Positions 38,313 through 46,996 of a stretch of DNA of 64,000 bases are shown piece after piece. The stretch is from assembly GCF_900115155.1 (NCBI RefSeq), contig NZ_FOVM01000008.1, positions 121,019 to 185,018 of the forward strand, written 5' to 3'. Under the pieces are notes generated by a model that ran no database searches, was not told the origin of the DNA, and saw only the letters and a program-made list of their open reading frames with translations. The translations under genes were made by a program, and so were the position numbers. Position 1 is the first letter of the stretch; each line of letters starts with the position of its first letter. The DNA is from Mycetocola miduiensis (GTDB taxonomy: Bacteria; Actinomycetota; Actinomycetes; Actinomycetales; Microbacteriaceae).

Positions 38313-39092
38313 ATGGCTGAAATCGTAATCGTTGAGGACGCACAGGCGGCGGGTGAACTCGTCGCCGATGCCGTGAGCGCGTTGATCGCCCGAAAGCCGG
38401 ATGCCGTGCTTGGCCTGGCGACCGGATCGACGCCCCTCGCGGTCTACCGGGCGCTCGCAGATCGAGCGGGTTCCCTCGACCTCGGCCAGGTATCGGGTTT
38501 CGCTCTTGACGAATATGTCGGGCTGCCCGCGTCCCATCCGGAGAGCTACCGGTCCGTCATCACGCGTGAAGTCGTCGAGCCGCTCGGCCTCGACCCGGAC
38601 CGCGTCCACGTCCCGGATGGGACGGTGGACACCATCCAGACGGCCGGTGCCGATTACGAACGCGCCATCATCGCCGCAGGGGGTATCGACCTGCAGATCC
38701 TCGGCGTCGGAACCGACGGGCACATCGGCTTCAACGAGCCGGGCTCGTCGTTCGCGTCGCTCACCCGTGTGAAGACCCTCACCGAGCAGACCCGCCGCGA
38801 CAACGCGCGCTTCTTCGACTCGCCCGACGACGTGCCGATGCACTGCATCACCCAGGGGCTCGGAACGATCCTGCGAGCTGAGCACCTGGTGATGCTGGCG
38901 TTCGGTGAGGGTAAGGCGAAAGCGGTCGCGGCATCCGTCGAAGGGCCCCTTTCGGCCATGATGCCCGGCTCAGCCATCCAGCTGCACCCGCACGCAACGG
39001 TAGTCATCGACGAGGCTGCCGCGTCCGAGCTGAAGCTGGCCGACTACTACCGGTACGCGTACGCCAATAAGCCGGAGTGGCAGGGCGTCTAG
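38313..39092 (+). CDS. nagB: Glucosamine-6-phosphate deaminase
   Basis: Converts glucosamine-6-P to fructose-6-P and ammonia. The 259 residues show LGLATGSTPLAVYRALADR (phosphate loop), FALDEYVGLPASHPESY with the catalytic Asp, GVGTDGHIGFNEPGSSF with the second Asp/His/Glu set, and PGSAIQLHPHATVVIDEAAA at the end. Start ATG 38313; the upstream open frame is not conserved. It stands alone, 11 kb from nagA and the amino-sugar operon, so the two are regulated separately unless they share a regulator. Confidence 0.95.
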   Translation: MAEIVIVEDAQAAGELVADAVSALIARKPDAVLGLATGSTPLAVYRALADRAGSLDLGQVSGFALDEYVGLPASHPESYRSVITREVVEPLGLDPDRVHVPDGTVDTIQTAGADYERAIIAAGGIDLQILGVGTDGHIGFNEPGSSFASLTRVKTLTEQTRRDNARFFDSPDDVPMHCITQGLGTILRAEHLVMLAFGEGKAKAVAASVEGPLSAMMPGSAIQLHPHATVVIDEAAASELKLADYYRYAYANKPEWQGV

Positions 39093-39098
39093 CCGCCA

Positions 39099-39159
39099 GC
39101 GAGTCGCCCACTTTGCCGGGTGTTGGCGGGCTCAGACCCGGCAAAAGTGGGCAACTCGC
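39099..39159. repeat. Palindromic element 1 of a pair flanking a gene remnant
   Basis: Arms GCGAGTCGCCCACTTT-GCCGGGT and ACCCGGC-AAAAGTGGGC(A)ACTCGC around a 14-base loop. It begins 6 bases after the nagB stop and matches the element at 39461-39520. Confidence 0.8.
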
Positions 39160-39213
39160 GTCGCTTCGTTACCGGACGAACAGCGCCTCCACGCCCGCGA
39201 AGCAGGGGAACTA

Positions 39214-39420
39214 CCTCGTGAATGCTGGTGCGATCGCGCTGTCGCTCCTCGCGATCGCGGCTCCCATGGTGGGGTTGAGTGCGCTGTTCGGCCGGCCAGG
39301 TCTTGCGATCGGTGCGGTTCTCTTCGTGCTGGTCGCGAACCCGATCGCATCCGCCGCGTTGCCGCTGCATTTCCTCCCGGAGCCCTGGGGAGCGATCGGG
39401 GCAAGCACGCCGTGGGCGCA
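39214..39420 (+). pseudogene. Internal fragment of a polytopic membrane protein gene
   Basis: About 69 codons of clear membrane-protein sequence without start or stop of their own: LVNAGAIALSLLAIAAPMVG, LSALFGRPGLAIGAVLFVLV, then ANPIASAALPLHFLPEPWGA. The GRPG and NP...P(L/Q)xFLP(E/Q)PWGxIG pattern resembles a late segment of ABC-2-like permease or membrane proteins found in actinobacteria. Both ends break off near the two palindromic elements. It is therefore a remnant, left after rearrangement between or insertion of those elements. Confidence 0.6.
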
Positions 39421-39460
39421 CCTACGCGCACGGAGACGCCGCAACCGGCAACAGTCTGAC

Positions 39461-39520
39461 GCGAGTTGCCCACTTTGACGGGTGTTCGCGCGCGCGGACC
39501 CGGCAGAGTGGGCAACTCGC
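39461..39520. repeat. Palindromic element 2 of the pair
   Basis: GCGAGTTGCCCACTTTGACGGGT and ACCCGGCAGAGTGGGCAACTCGC flank a GC-only loop. It ends two bases before the stop codon of the FAD oxidase gene. The arms are nearly the same as in element 1; the loops are unrelated. Confidence 0.8.
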
Positions 39521-39521
39521 G

Positions 39522-40877
39522 CTAGAAGACCTTGCCCGGGTTGAGGATGCCCAGCGGGTCGAAGACCTGTTTGATCTGCCGTTGCAGGTCGAGCTGGTCA
39601 TCGCCGAGCTCAAGCCCAAGCCACCTCTTCTTGAGGATCCCGATACCGTGTTCCCCCGTCAGGGTGCCTCCGAGCCGGAGCGCTGCGCCGAACAGTTCGT
39701 CCGCCGCCTGCCAGACCTTCTCAGGCACCTCGGTGCCGGAGAAAACGAAGTTCGGGTGCAGGTTGCCGTCTCCGGCGTGCGCAACCGTCGGGATCCGGAT
39801 GCCATAGTGCTGCTCGATCCGGACGATCTCCGCGAACATGGCCGGCAACGCCGAGCGGGGGACTGAGACGTCCTCGATGAGCGTCGTGCCCAGCCGCTCC
39901 ATTGCGGGGTGCATCGAACGGCGCACGGCGAGTAGCCGTTCTCCTTCGACCAGGTCGGTTGACAGCGCGGCGCGGCCGCCGAGCGAGCCGATCACGGCGT
40001 AGGCGGCGTTCGCCTCTTCCTGCGCAGCGGGACCGTCGGTCTGGACGACCAGGTGAGCCTCTCCGGTGCTGATCCCCGGAAGGGCGAGCAGGGTCGCGGC
40101 GGCCTCCAGTGAGGCCGAGTCCATCAGTTCCATCACAGCCGGCTGGATCCCGGCGGAGGTGATCGCCGCCGCTGCCGCCGCGGCATCCGTCACGCTGGGG
40201 AAGTAAGCGGCGATCGTCGCAACAGTGCCTGGCACCGCACGACGGATGCGGACGGTCGCCTCGACGATCACGCCGAGGAGTCCCTCTGAGCCGACCATGA
40301 GCGCGGTGAGGTCGAGGCCGGTGACCCCTTTGACGCTTCGGTGGCCGAGGTCGAGCAGGCGGCCGTCGGCCAGAACGACCTTGAGGCCGAGGACCGCGTC
40401 ACGGGTCACCCCGTATTTTGCGCACAGCAGGCCGCCGGCGTTGGTGGCGATGTTGCCGCCGACGGTCGAGATCGCCCGTGAAGCGGGGTCAGGGGCGAAC
40501 CAGAAGCCCCGCGCGGCGAGGATCTCGTTGAACCGGCCGTTCAGGATACCCGGCTCGACGACGGCGAGTTGGTCGGCTTCGGAGATCTCGAGGATGCGGT
40601 CCATTCTCGCGACGTCGAGCACGATCTCACCGGCGGACGCAATCGCCCCGCCCGCAAGGCCGGTTCCGGCGCCGCGGGTGACGACCGGCGTCCCTGTCGC
40701 TGTGGCGATGCGCATCACCGACTGCACGTCAGCGATCGAGCGCGCAGAGACAACAGCGAGGGGCGCGGATGCCGACCGATGGCCCGACTTGTCGGCTTGC
40801 GCGGCCACCAGTGTGGCGGCATCCGTGGAGACGGCGTCGCCGAGTGCGTCGACGAGCTGCCCCAGGACGAGCCTCAT
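39522..40877 (-). CDS. FAD-linked oxidase (glycolate oxidase GlcD / D-lactate dehydrogenase type)
   Basis: A 451-residue flavoprotein of the PCMH family. The N-terminal FAD domain (VVTRGAGTGLAGGAIASAGEIVLD, STVGGNIATNAGGLLCAKYG, KVVLADGRLLDLG) is followed by the FAD-oxidase C-terminal domain (IPTVAHAGDGNLHPNFVF and LTGEHGIGILKKRW), the usual signature for D-2-hydroxyacid oxidation. Glycolate, D-lactate or D-2-hydroxyglutarate are the candidates; sequence alone does not decide. No GlcE/GlcF partners are adjacent. ATG 40877 overlaps the stop of the YrdB-like gene (ATGA), so it is the third gene of a purU operon. Confidence 0.88.
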   Translation of the reverse strand: MRLVLGQLVDALGDAVSTDAATLVAAQADKSGHRSASAPLAVVSARSIADVQSVMRIATATGTPVVTRGAGTGLAGGAIASAGEIVLDVARMDRILEISEADQLAVVEPGILNGRFNEILAARGFWFAPDPASRAISTVGGNIATNAGGLLCAKYGVTRDAVLGLKVVLADGRLLDLGHRSVKGVTGLDLTALMVGSEGLLGVIVEATVRIRRAVPGTVATIAAYFPSVTDAAAAAAAITSAGIQPAVMELMDSASLEAAATLLALPGISTGEAHLVVQTDGPAAQEEANAAYAVIGSLGGRAALSTDLVEGERLLAVRRSMHPAMERLGTTLIEDVSVPRSALPAMFAEIVRIEQHYGIRIPTVAHAGDGNLHPNFVFSGTEVPEKVWQAADELFGAALRLGGTLTGEHGIGILKKRWLGLELGDDQLDLQRQIKQVFDPLGILNPGKVF

Positions 40878-41251
40878 CCGAGTTCCCGGCGGCCGTTGAT
40901 GATGCCGCTGACCGTTGCGAGGAGCCCGAAGCTGAGAGCGACGATGGGCACGCCGAGGTCCCACCAGGCGAGCGCTGCGGCACCCATCACGGCGATCTCG
41001 ACGATGGCCTTGCCGAAGACGTCGACTCTGAACACTGCTTTCGGCGAGCGGAAGAGCGCCCAGAGCAGGATCCCGGCGACGGGCAGCACGATGCCAAGGA
41101 CGATGTTCCATGGCATCGGCCACGATGCGAATCCCCACACGGCGAGGCTGACGATCGCGAAGATTTCGAGGAAAAACCTCAGGATGTCATTGGGGGTGAG
41201 AGTGAACTTGTCGCTGGTTTCCGGCACTACCCCAGTGTAAAGGTTCGTCAT
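40874..41251 (-). CDS. YrdB/DUF2568 family small membrane protein
   Basis: A 125-residue protein with four hydrophobic helices (DILRFFLEIFAIVSLAVWGFASW, IVLGIVLPVAGILLWALF, IVEIAVMGAAALAWW, ALSFGLLATVSGIING). The motif LRFFLEI...WGF and LWALFRSPKAVF is characteristic of YrdB/DUF2568; function unknown. The start ATG 41251 overlaps the purU stop by four bases and its own stop overlaps the next start, giving a tightly coupled three-gene unit. Confidence 0.85.
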   Translation of the reverse strand: MTNLYTGVVPETSDKFTLTPNDILRFFLEIFAIVSLAVWGFASWPMPWNIVLGIVLPVAGILLWALFRSPKAVFRVDVFGKAIVEIAVMGAAALAWWDLGVPIVALSFGLLATVSGIINGRRELG

Positions 41252-42123
41252 TTGAAGATGATGGTGCGGGCGCCGTCGAGCAGCACGCGGTCCTCGGCGA
41301 ACCACTTCACCGCCTGGGTGAGGGTGCGGCTCTCTTCGTCCTGGCCGATGGCGACGAGCTCACTTGCGCTCCGCGAGTGGTCGACCCGTACGACGTTCTG
41401 CTCGATGATCGGGCCCTCGTCAAGGTCGCTGGTGACGAAATGGGCGGTCGCCCCGATGAGTTTCACACCGCGGGCGTGGGCCTGCCGGTACGGGTTCGCT
41501 CCCTTGAAGCCGGGCAGGAAGGAGTGGTGGATGTTGATGGCACGGCCGGCGAGGCGCTCGCAGAGTTCAGGGGAGAGGATCTGCATGTACCGGGCGAGAA
41601 CGACGAGTTCGATGTCGAACTCGTCGACGGCGTCGAGGATGCGTTTTTCGAACGCGGCCTTCGATGCGGCATCCGTCACCGGCAGCGACTCGAACGGGAC
41701 ACCGTAGAACGACGCGAGGTCACGGAGGCTTCCGTGGTTGGAGAGGACGAGTGGGATGTCGACGCTCAATTGCCCGGCCCGCTGCCGGAACAGCAGGTCG
41801 TTGACGCAGTGCGCAGCGGTCGACGCGAGCACGAGGGTGCGCAGGGGCCGGCCGACGACGTCGAGCCGCCAGGCCATCTCGTAGGTGCTCGTGACCGGGC
41901 CGATCGCCGCCTCGAATTCGGCACGATCGCCGGGGGACTCCACCTGCAGGCGCATGAAGAACCGGCCGGTGTCCGCACTGGAGAACTGCTGGCTCTCAGT
42001 GATGTTGCCTCGCGCCGACACGATCGCCCCGCTGATTGCGTGAACGATGCCCGGACGGTCGGCGCAGACGAAGGTCAGCACCCAGTGGTTGTGGTGTTCG
42101 CGCGGAGCGTTGGGGATAGTCAC
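41248..42123 (-). CDS. purU: Formyltetrahydrofolate deformylase
   Basis: Hydrolyses 10-formyl-THF to formate and THF, balancing the one-carbon pool. The N-terminal ACT domain (WVLTFVCADRPGIVHAISGAIV) spans about residues 14-90. The C-terminal formyltransferase domain resembles PurN with INIHHSFLPGFKGANPY and GATAHFVTSDLDEGPIIEQ, the Asn-His-Asp triad. It has 291 residues. GTG 42123 is supported by TAGCCT six bases upstream and no ribosome site: a leaderless message. It heads an operon with the YrdB protein and the FAD oxidase. Confidence 0.95.
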   Translation of the reverse strand: MTIPNAPREHHNHWVLTFVCADRPGIVHAISGAIVSARGNITESQQFSSADTGRFFMRLQVESPGDRAEFEAAIGPVTSTYEMAWRLDVVGRPLRTLVLASTAAHCVNDLLFRQRAGQLSVDIPLVLSNHGSLRDLASFYGVPFESLPVTDAASKAAFEKRILDAVDEFDIELVVLARYMQILSPELCERLAGRAINIHHSFLPGFKGANPYRQAHARGVKLIGATAHFVTSDLDEGPIIEQNVVRVDHSRSASELVAIGQDEESRTLTQAVKWFAEDRVLLDGARTIIFK

Positions 42124-42135
42124 GCCTCTAGGCTA
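42124..42135 (-). promoter_or_regulatory. -10 box for leaderless purU transcript
   Basis: Minus-strand TAGCCT (42135-42130), six bases, GTG 42123. Confidence 0.6.
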
Positions 42136-42290
42136 TTGCAGGCGGAGCCGCCCCTTTTCCGCTCTGTGAACCCTCGGTTAGACTGGTCACGGTCGGCGCA
42201 ACCCGTTCGGCCCTGGGCGCGCACATCGGCGCGTAGACGAACTCGGCTCTCGCTCCCGCGGCCGAGTGAACGCCGTCGTTGGATTCCCCG

Positions 42291-43526
42291 ATGACCACTT
42301 CTCCCATTCCTGTCGCGCCTCGCGCTGTGCACCCGCCGGCCGGGCCGCTTCCGTTCCCGTGGATCGGGCTGATCGCCCTCTCGGCGACGGTCTTCCTTTC
42401 CATTTCGAGCGAGATGATCCCGACCGGCCTGCTGCCGGAGATGAGCGAGTCGCTCGGCGTCTCGCCGTCGCAGGTCGGCCTCCTCGTCACGGTGTTCGCT
42501 TTCACCGTGGTGATCTCGAGCGCCCCACTCACCGCCATGACCGTGAAGGTCCCCAGGCACACGATGATGGTGGCGATCCTCGCGGTACTCGGCCTGAGCA
42601 ACCTGCTGACCGCGATCGCACCCACCCACGAGCTCGTCCTCGCTACGCGCATTCTCGGCGGTCTCGCGCACGGGCTGTTCTGGGCGATGGTGCCGGCATA
42701 CGCCGCGCATCTCGTGGACCGCGACCACATCGCCAGGGCGGTGTCGATCACCCTGGCCGGCGGAACGATCGCGCTCGTGCTCGGGGTGCCGCTCGGCACA
42801 GTGCTCGGCCAGGCCGCCGGCTGGCGGTGGGCGTTCGCCGCGATCGCGTTCGCACTGTTCCTCGGCGTCCTCGCCGTGATCCGCTGGCTGCCCCCGGTGG
42901 AGAGAGATAAGGCGGTCCACGCGGATGCCGTCTCCCGCCGCGACCCAACGATCCTCGCCGTCGCTCTGCTCTGCGTCACGGTGGCGATCGTGATGATCGG
43001 CAACTATGCGTTTTACACGTACATCGCGCCGTACCTGATCGACCGTCTCGGAGTCGCCCCCGAGTTCCTCAGCGCCGTGCTCTTCGCGATCGGTGCTGCC
43101 GGGGCGCTCGGGCTCATCCTTGCCGGAACCGTCTTCGGCAGACGCACGAGCACCGGGCTGATGATCGGCCTCATCGCGACCGCCGTCGGCGCCGGTGTCG
43201 CAGCAGTGGCGACACCGGTCCTGTGGGTCTCTCTCGCCGGAATCGTCCTGTGGGGGCTCGCCTTCGGCCTCGTCCCGCCCCTGCTTCAGACCCGCCTGCT
43301 GCACTCGGCGAGCACGCGGATCCGGGACACCGCCAGTGCGTTTTACACCACCGCGTTCAACATCGGAATCGGCGGCGGGGCGCTCATCGGTGCTCTGCTC
43401 CTCGACTGGCGTGGCCTCGCGGCGCTGCCGGTGGCGACGATCGTGCTCGTCCTCCTCGGGCTGGTCGTCGTGCTCGTGACGCTTCGGGTCTCCGCCCGGC
43501 AGTCGTCCCCGAAAGCACACCGTTAG
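42291..43526 (+). CDS. Major facilitator superfamily transporter (DHA1-like)
   Basis: A 411-residue 12-helix transporter. The first helix ends SISSEMIPTGLLPEMSESLGVS and the second begins GLLVTVFAFTVVISSAPL, the AraJ/YdhP/SotB-like subgroup that exports sugars, arabinose analogues or drugs. The inter-helix motif VPRHTMMVAIL and late loop LQTRLLHSASTRIRDTASAFYTTAFNIGIGGGALIG fit that group. Substrate unknown. ATG 42291 chosen; TTG 42279 would add four residues. A TAGACT box about 110 bases upstream may be its promoter. It is divergent from purU. Confidence 0.87.
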   Translation: MTTSPIPVAPRAVHPPAGPLPFPWIGLIALSATVFLSISSEMIPTGLLPEMSESLGVSPSQVGLLVTVFAFTVVISSAPLTAMTVKVPRHTMMVAILAVLGLSNLLTAIAPTHELVLATRILGGLAHGLFWAMVPAYAAHLVDRDHIARAVSITLAGGTIALVLGVPLGTVLGQAAGWRWAFAAIAFALFLGVLAVIRWLPPVERDKAVHADAVSRRDPTILAVALLCVTVAIVMIGNYAFYTYIAPYLIDRLGVAPEFLSAVLFAIGAAGALGLILAGTVFGRRTSTGLMIGLIATAVGAGVAAVATPVLWVSLAGIVLWGLAFGLVPPLLQTRLLHSASTRIRDTASAFYTTAFNIGIGGGALIGALLLDWRGLAALPVATIVLVLLGLVVVLVTLRVSARQSSPKAHR

Positions 43527-43601
43527 CGTCGCCGTGGTCCAGACGGGCTCTCCGGGCGGTTAAACTGGGGTCATCCACCACTCGCAACCCGAGAGACCTC
43601 C

Positions 43602-46523
43602 ATGGTATTAATCCTGCTGGCCTTCCTCGTGGTTTCGTGTGCGACGACGCTGCTGACGAAGTGGCTGTCCACGCGGGTTTTCTACCTCATCTCCGTTCTG
43701 CCGTTCGCCGCGTTCGCGTACACGCTGGCCCAGACACCGGCGGTTCTCACCGGCGGTGCGGTGACCGAAAGCATCCCGTGGATTCCCCATCTGGGAATCG
43801 CACTGTCGTTTCGTGTCGACACGCTCGCCTGGCTGCTCGCCCTCATCGTCACCGGTGTCGGCGGGCTCGTCCTGATCTACTGCGCGCGGTATTTCACCCC
43901 GACGGAGCCAGGCCTCGGCCGGTTCGCCGGGCTCCTGCTCGCCTTCGCCGGAACCATGTACGGGCTCGTCACCGCCGACGACATCCTCGTGCTGTTCATG
44001 TTCTGGGAGATCACGAGTGTGCTCTCGTATCTGCTCATCGGACACTACGTCGACCGTAAGGAGAGCCGGGGTGCCGCACTGCAGGCCCTCCTGGTGACGA
44101 CTTTCGGTGGCCTCGTCATGCTCGTCGGCGTCGTGATGATTGCGGTTCAGGCGGGGACCACCTCGATGGCGTCGATCATCGAGGTGGGTCTCGAAGGGTC
44201 GGCAACGACCGTCGCGATCCTCCTCATCCTCGTCGGCGCCCTGTCGAAGTCGGCGATCGTGCCCTTCCACTTCTGGCTTCCGGCGGCGATGGCCGCCCCA
44301 ACCCCGGTCAGCGCCTACCTGCACGCCGCAGCCATGGTCAAGGCCGGCATCTACCTCGTCGCCCGCTTCGCGCCCACGTACGCCGATACCCCGGGCTGGA
44401 CCGAGAGCCTCGTCGGGCTCGGCGTCCTGACCATGCTCGTCGGCGCCTGGCGGTCGCTGCGGCAGTACGACCTCAAGCTTCTCCTCGCCTACGGAACCGT
44501 GAGCCAGCTCGGGTTCCTGATGGTCATCGTCGGTTTCGGCGGGCACGATGCGGGCCTGGCCGGCGCCGCACTCCTCCTCGCCCACGCCCTGTACAAGGCG
44601 GCGCTCTTCCTCGTCGTCGGCATCGTCGACCACCGCGCCGGCACCCGCGACTGGCGCAAGCTCTCCGGCGTCGGCAACCAGTCCAAGATGCTCGCGGCGA
44701 TCTCCCTCATCGCCGTGGCGTCGATGGCCGGGCTGCCGCCACTTCTCGGATTCGTCGCGAAAGAAGCCGTGTTCACCGCGTTTCTCGAGGCCGCTCTCGA
44801 CGGTGACGTCTGGGGCTGGATCGCCCTCATCGGCACAGCGGTAGGTTCGGTCCTCACCGTCGCCTATAGCGTTCGCTTCTTCTGGGGAGCATTCGCCACC
44901 CGCAAAGAGTCGGCTCCGTCAGAGCTTCACGCCGACGGTTGGGGCATCCTCGTCGCGCCCGGCATCCTCACCGCTGCCACGATCGTGCTCGGCGTCGGAG
45001 CGGGGCCCCTCCTCGATCCGGCACTCCAGCCGTACGCGAAGACGATGCCCGGTCCGGCCGACTACCACCTCGCACTGTGGCACGGGTTCGAGCCGGCCCT
45101 TGCTCTGTCCGCCCTCGTCGTCGCGCTCGGCCTTGTCATGTTCTGGCGGCGCGTCTGGGTTGCGCGGGCGCAGGGTGCTGTTCCGTCGACACTGGACGCG
45201 TCACGCGGGTACTGGCTCAGCGTCCGCCTCGTCGACCGCCTGGCTGCTCGCACGACCATTTTCGCGCAGCGCGGCGGCCTCCCTCAGTACCTCGGCACCA
45301 TCCTCATCGTCTACGTGCTCACCCTCGGCGTCGCCAGCCTCCTGAATCGGACCTGGCCCGACAGCATCCGGGCGTGGGACTACCCGGAGCAGGCGCTCAT
45401 CGCCGTCGCCATCGCGATCGCGGCGATCATGGCCGGCCGGGCGCGGCAACGGATGACCGCGGTGCTTCTCGTGGGAACGACCGGCTTCGGCATGGTCGCC
45501 CTGTTCGCCCTGCATGGCGCGCCTGACCTCGCCCTCACCCAGGCTCTCGTCGAAATGGTCACCCTCGTCGTCTTCGTGCTCGTTCTCCGGCGCCTGCCGA
45601 CGAAAATCGCGCAGCGGAACAGGCCCGTCAAACGACTGGTGCGAGCCAGCGTCGGCATCGCCGTCGGCGCGACCATGGCGGTCGTCGCCGTGATCGCGCT
45701 CGGTGCCCGCCAGGACGAGAGCATCGGCACCGAATGGCCACGGCTCGCGTTCGAAGAGGCACACGGCCGCAACATCGTCAATACGGTGCTCGTCGACATC
45801 CGGGCCTGGGACACCATGGGCGAGATCTCCGTGCTCGTCGTCGTCGCGACCGGCATCGCGAGCCTGCTGTTCGTCACCGGTCGCGTCGGGCCGATCCCGA
45901 GGGTGGTCGGTTCCCGCCAGCAGCGCAGGGGACAAAACCGCAGGCGTGTGCTCGTCGACCCGCTGGCCCCGGGCCCCGAAGCCAGTTCCAGCCGGATGAG
46001 CTGGCTGCTGGCCGGCCGCACCTTGGCCCCTGACCACCGCTCGATCCTGCTCGAGGTCCTTGTCCGGCTGCTCTTCCACCCGGCCATCCTCGTCTCGATC
46101 TACTTCGTCTTCGTCGGACACAACGCGCCAGGCGGTGGATTCGCCGGGGGACTGCTTGCGGGTCTCGCCCTGGTTGCGCGCTACCTCGCCGGCGGACGCT
46201 ACGAACTGGCCGAGGCGATCCCGATCGACGCAGGCAAGATCCTCGGCGCTGGCATCGCCCTTGCCGCAGGCTGCGGCGTCGTCTCGCTTTTCTTCGGCGT
46301 GGAGACGCTGAGTTCGGCGTACTTCGAAGCGGACGTGATCCTCCTCGGGCACCTGTCCTTCGGCACGTCGACGATCTTCGACGTCGGCGTCTACCTCGTC
46401 GTGGTCGGTCTCGTGCTCGACATCCTCCGCAGCCTCGGCGCTGAAATCGACCGCCAGCAGGAAGAGGCGGACCTGGCCGAGGAATCCCGCGACGACTTCT
46501 CCGAGAGCGAGGCAGCCCGATGA
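43602..46523 (+). CDS. mrpA: Mrp Na+/H+ antiporter subunit A (with fused MrpB domain)
   Basis: Largest subunit of the multisubunit CPA3 antiporter that exports Na+ and supports alkali and salt tolerance. The 973-residue protein has the ND5-like part over about residues 1-510 (DDILVLFMFWEITSVLSYLLIG, PFHFWLPAAMAAPTPVSAYLHAAAMVKAG, LLAYGTVSQLGFLM), the MrpA C-terminal extension with the MbhD-like region, and a fused MrpB domain near residues 805-935 (HNAPGGGFAGGLLAGLALVARYL). ATG 43602 follows GAGAGACC; TAAACT at about 43562 may be its -10. First gene of a six-gene operon. Confidence 0.95.
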   Translation: MVLILLAFLVVSCATTLLTKWLSTRVFYLISVLPFAAFAYTLAQTPAVLTGGAVTESIPWIPHLGIALSFRVDTLAWLLALIVTGVGGLVLIYCARYFTPTEPGLGRFAGLLLAFAGTMYGLVTADDILVLFMFWEITSVLSYLLIGHYVDRKESRGAALQALLVTTFGGLVMLVGVVMIAVQAGTTSMASIIEVGLEGSATTVAILLILVGALSKSAIVPFHFWLPAAMAAPTPVSAYLHAAAMVKAGIYLVARFAPTYADTPGWTESLVGLGVLTMLVGAWRSLRQYDLKLLLAYGTVSQLGFLMVIVGFGGHDAGLAGAALLLAHALYKAALFLVVGIVDHRAGTRDWRKLSGVGNQSKMLAAISLIAVASMAGLPPLLGFVAKEAVFTAFLEAALDGDVWGWIALIGTAVGSVLTVAYSVRFFWGAFATRKESAPSELHADGWGILVAPGILTAATIVLGVGAGPLLDPALQPYAKTMPGPADYHLALWHGFEPALALSALVVALGLVMFWRRVWVARAQGAVPSTLDASRGYWLSVRLVDRLAARTTIFAQRGGLPQYLGTILIVYVLTLGVASLLNRTWPDSIRAWDYPEQALIAVAIAIAAIMAGRARQRMTAVLLVGTTGFGMVALFALHGAPDLALTQALVEMVTLVVFVLVLRRLPTKIAQRNRPVKRLVRASVGIAVGATMAVVAVIALGARQDESIGTEWPRLAFEEAHGRNIVNTVLVDIRAWDTMGEISVLVVVATGIASLLFVTGRVGPIPRVVGSRQQRRGQNRRRVLVDPLAPGPEASSSRMSWLLAGRTLAPDHRSILLEVLVRLLFHPAILVSIYFVFVGHNAPGGGFAGGLLAGLALVARYLAGGRYELAEAIPIDAGKILGAGIALAAGCGVVSLFFGVETLSSAYFEADVILLGHLSFGTSTIFDVGVYLVVVGLVLDILRSLGAEIDRQQEEADLAEESRDDFSESEAAR

Positions 46524-46996
46524 CCGCCTCCGCCACCCTCATCCTGCTCATGGCCGTGCTCTACGCCGTCGGCATCACCGTGATGCTCGAACGCAGCCTC
46601 ACCCGCGTGCTCATCGGATTCATGCTCGTCGGCAACGCCACCAACCTGCTCATCCTGCTGGTCAGCGGGCCCAACGGAACCGCACCGATCGTCACGGGCA
46701 CGAGCGCGGACGAGACCATGGCTGACCCGGTGCCCCAGGTGCTCATGCTCACTGCCATCGTGATCAACTTCGGTATTACAGCCTTCGTCCTCGCGCTGAT
46801 CTACCGGTCCTGGTGGCTCGCCCAGCTCGGCGACCAGGGTGACGCAGTGCCCGACCAGCACACTGACGACACCGAAGCGGCGACGGATGCCACCTTCGAC
46901 GCGGTCGACCTGGACGACGCGGCAATCCAGAAGATCCTCGCAGACAGCAACGAACACCCCGACGAACCAGACCGCGGATTGGAGGAGAAGCGATGA
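46520..46996 (+). CDS. mrpC: Mrp antiporter subunit C
   Basis: NuoK-like three-helix subunit of the Mrp complex. The family core MAVLYAVGITVMLERSLTRVLIGFMLVGNATNLLIL and TAIVINFGITAFVLALIYR occupies the first 110 residues. The protein is 158 residues because of an acidic, probably disordered tail of about 45 residues (DTEAATDATFDAVDLDDAAIQ), longer than in most relatives. Its ATG overlaps the mrpA stop by four bases, and its stop overlaps the mrpD start. Confidence 0.93.
   Translation: MTASATLILLMAVLYAVGITVMLERSLTRVLIGFMLVGNATNLLILLVSGPNGTAPIVTGTSADETMADPVPQVLMLTAIVINFGITAFVLALIYRSWWLAQLGDQGDAVPDQHTDDTEAATDATFDAVDLDDAAIQKILADSNEHPDEPDRGLEEKR

Noticed and set aside
39077..39478. 133-codon frame read as an intact membrane protein
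   Set aside because: Its two ends are simply the translated palindromic repeats; only the middle 69 codons resemble a protein family. It is reported as a gene remnant instead.
40878..41138. 87-residue N-terminal extension of the FAD oxidase
   Set aside because: It is the shadow of the YrdB-like gene (Arg/His-rich); ATG 40877 overlaps that gene's stop and begins the conserved protein.
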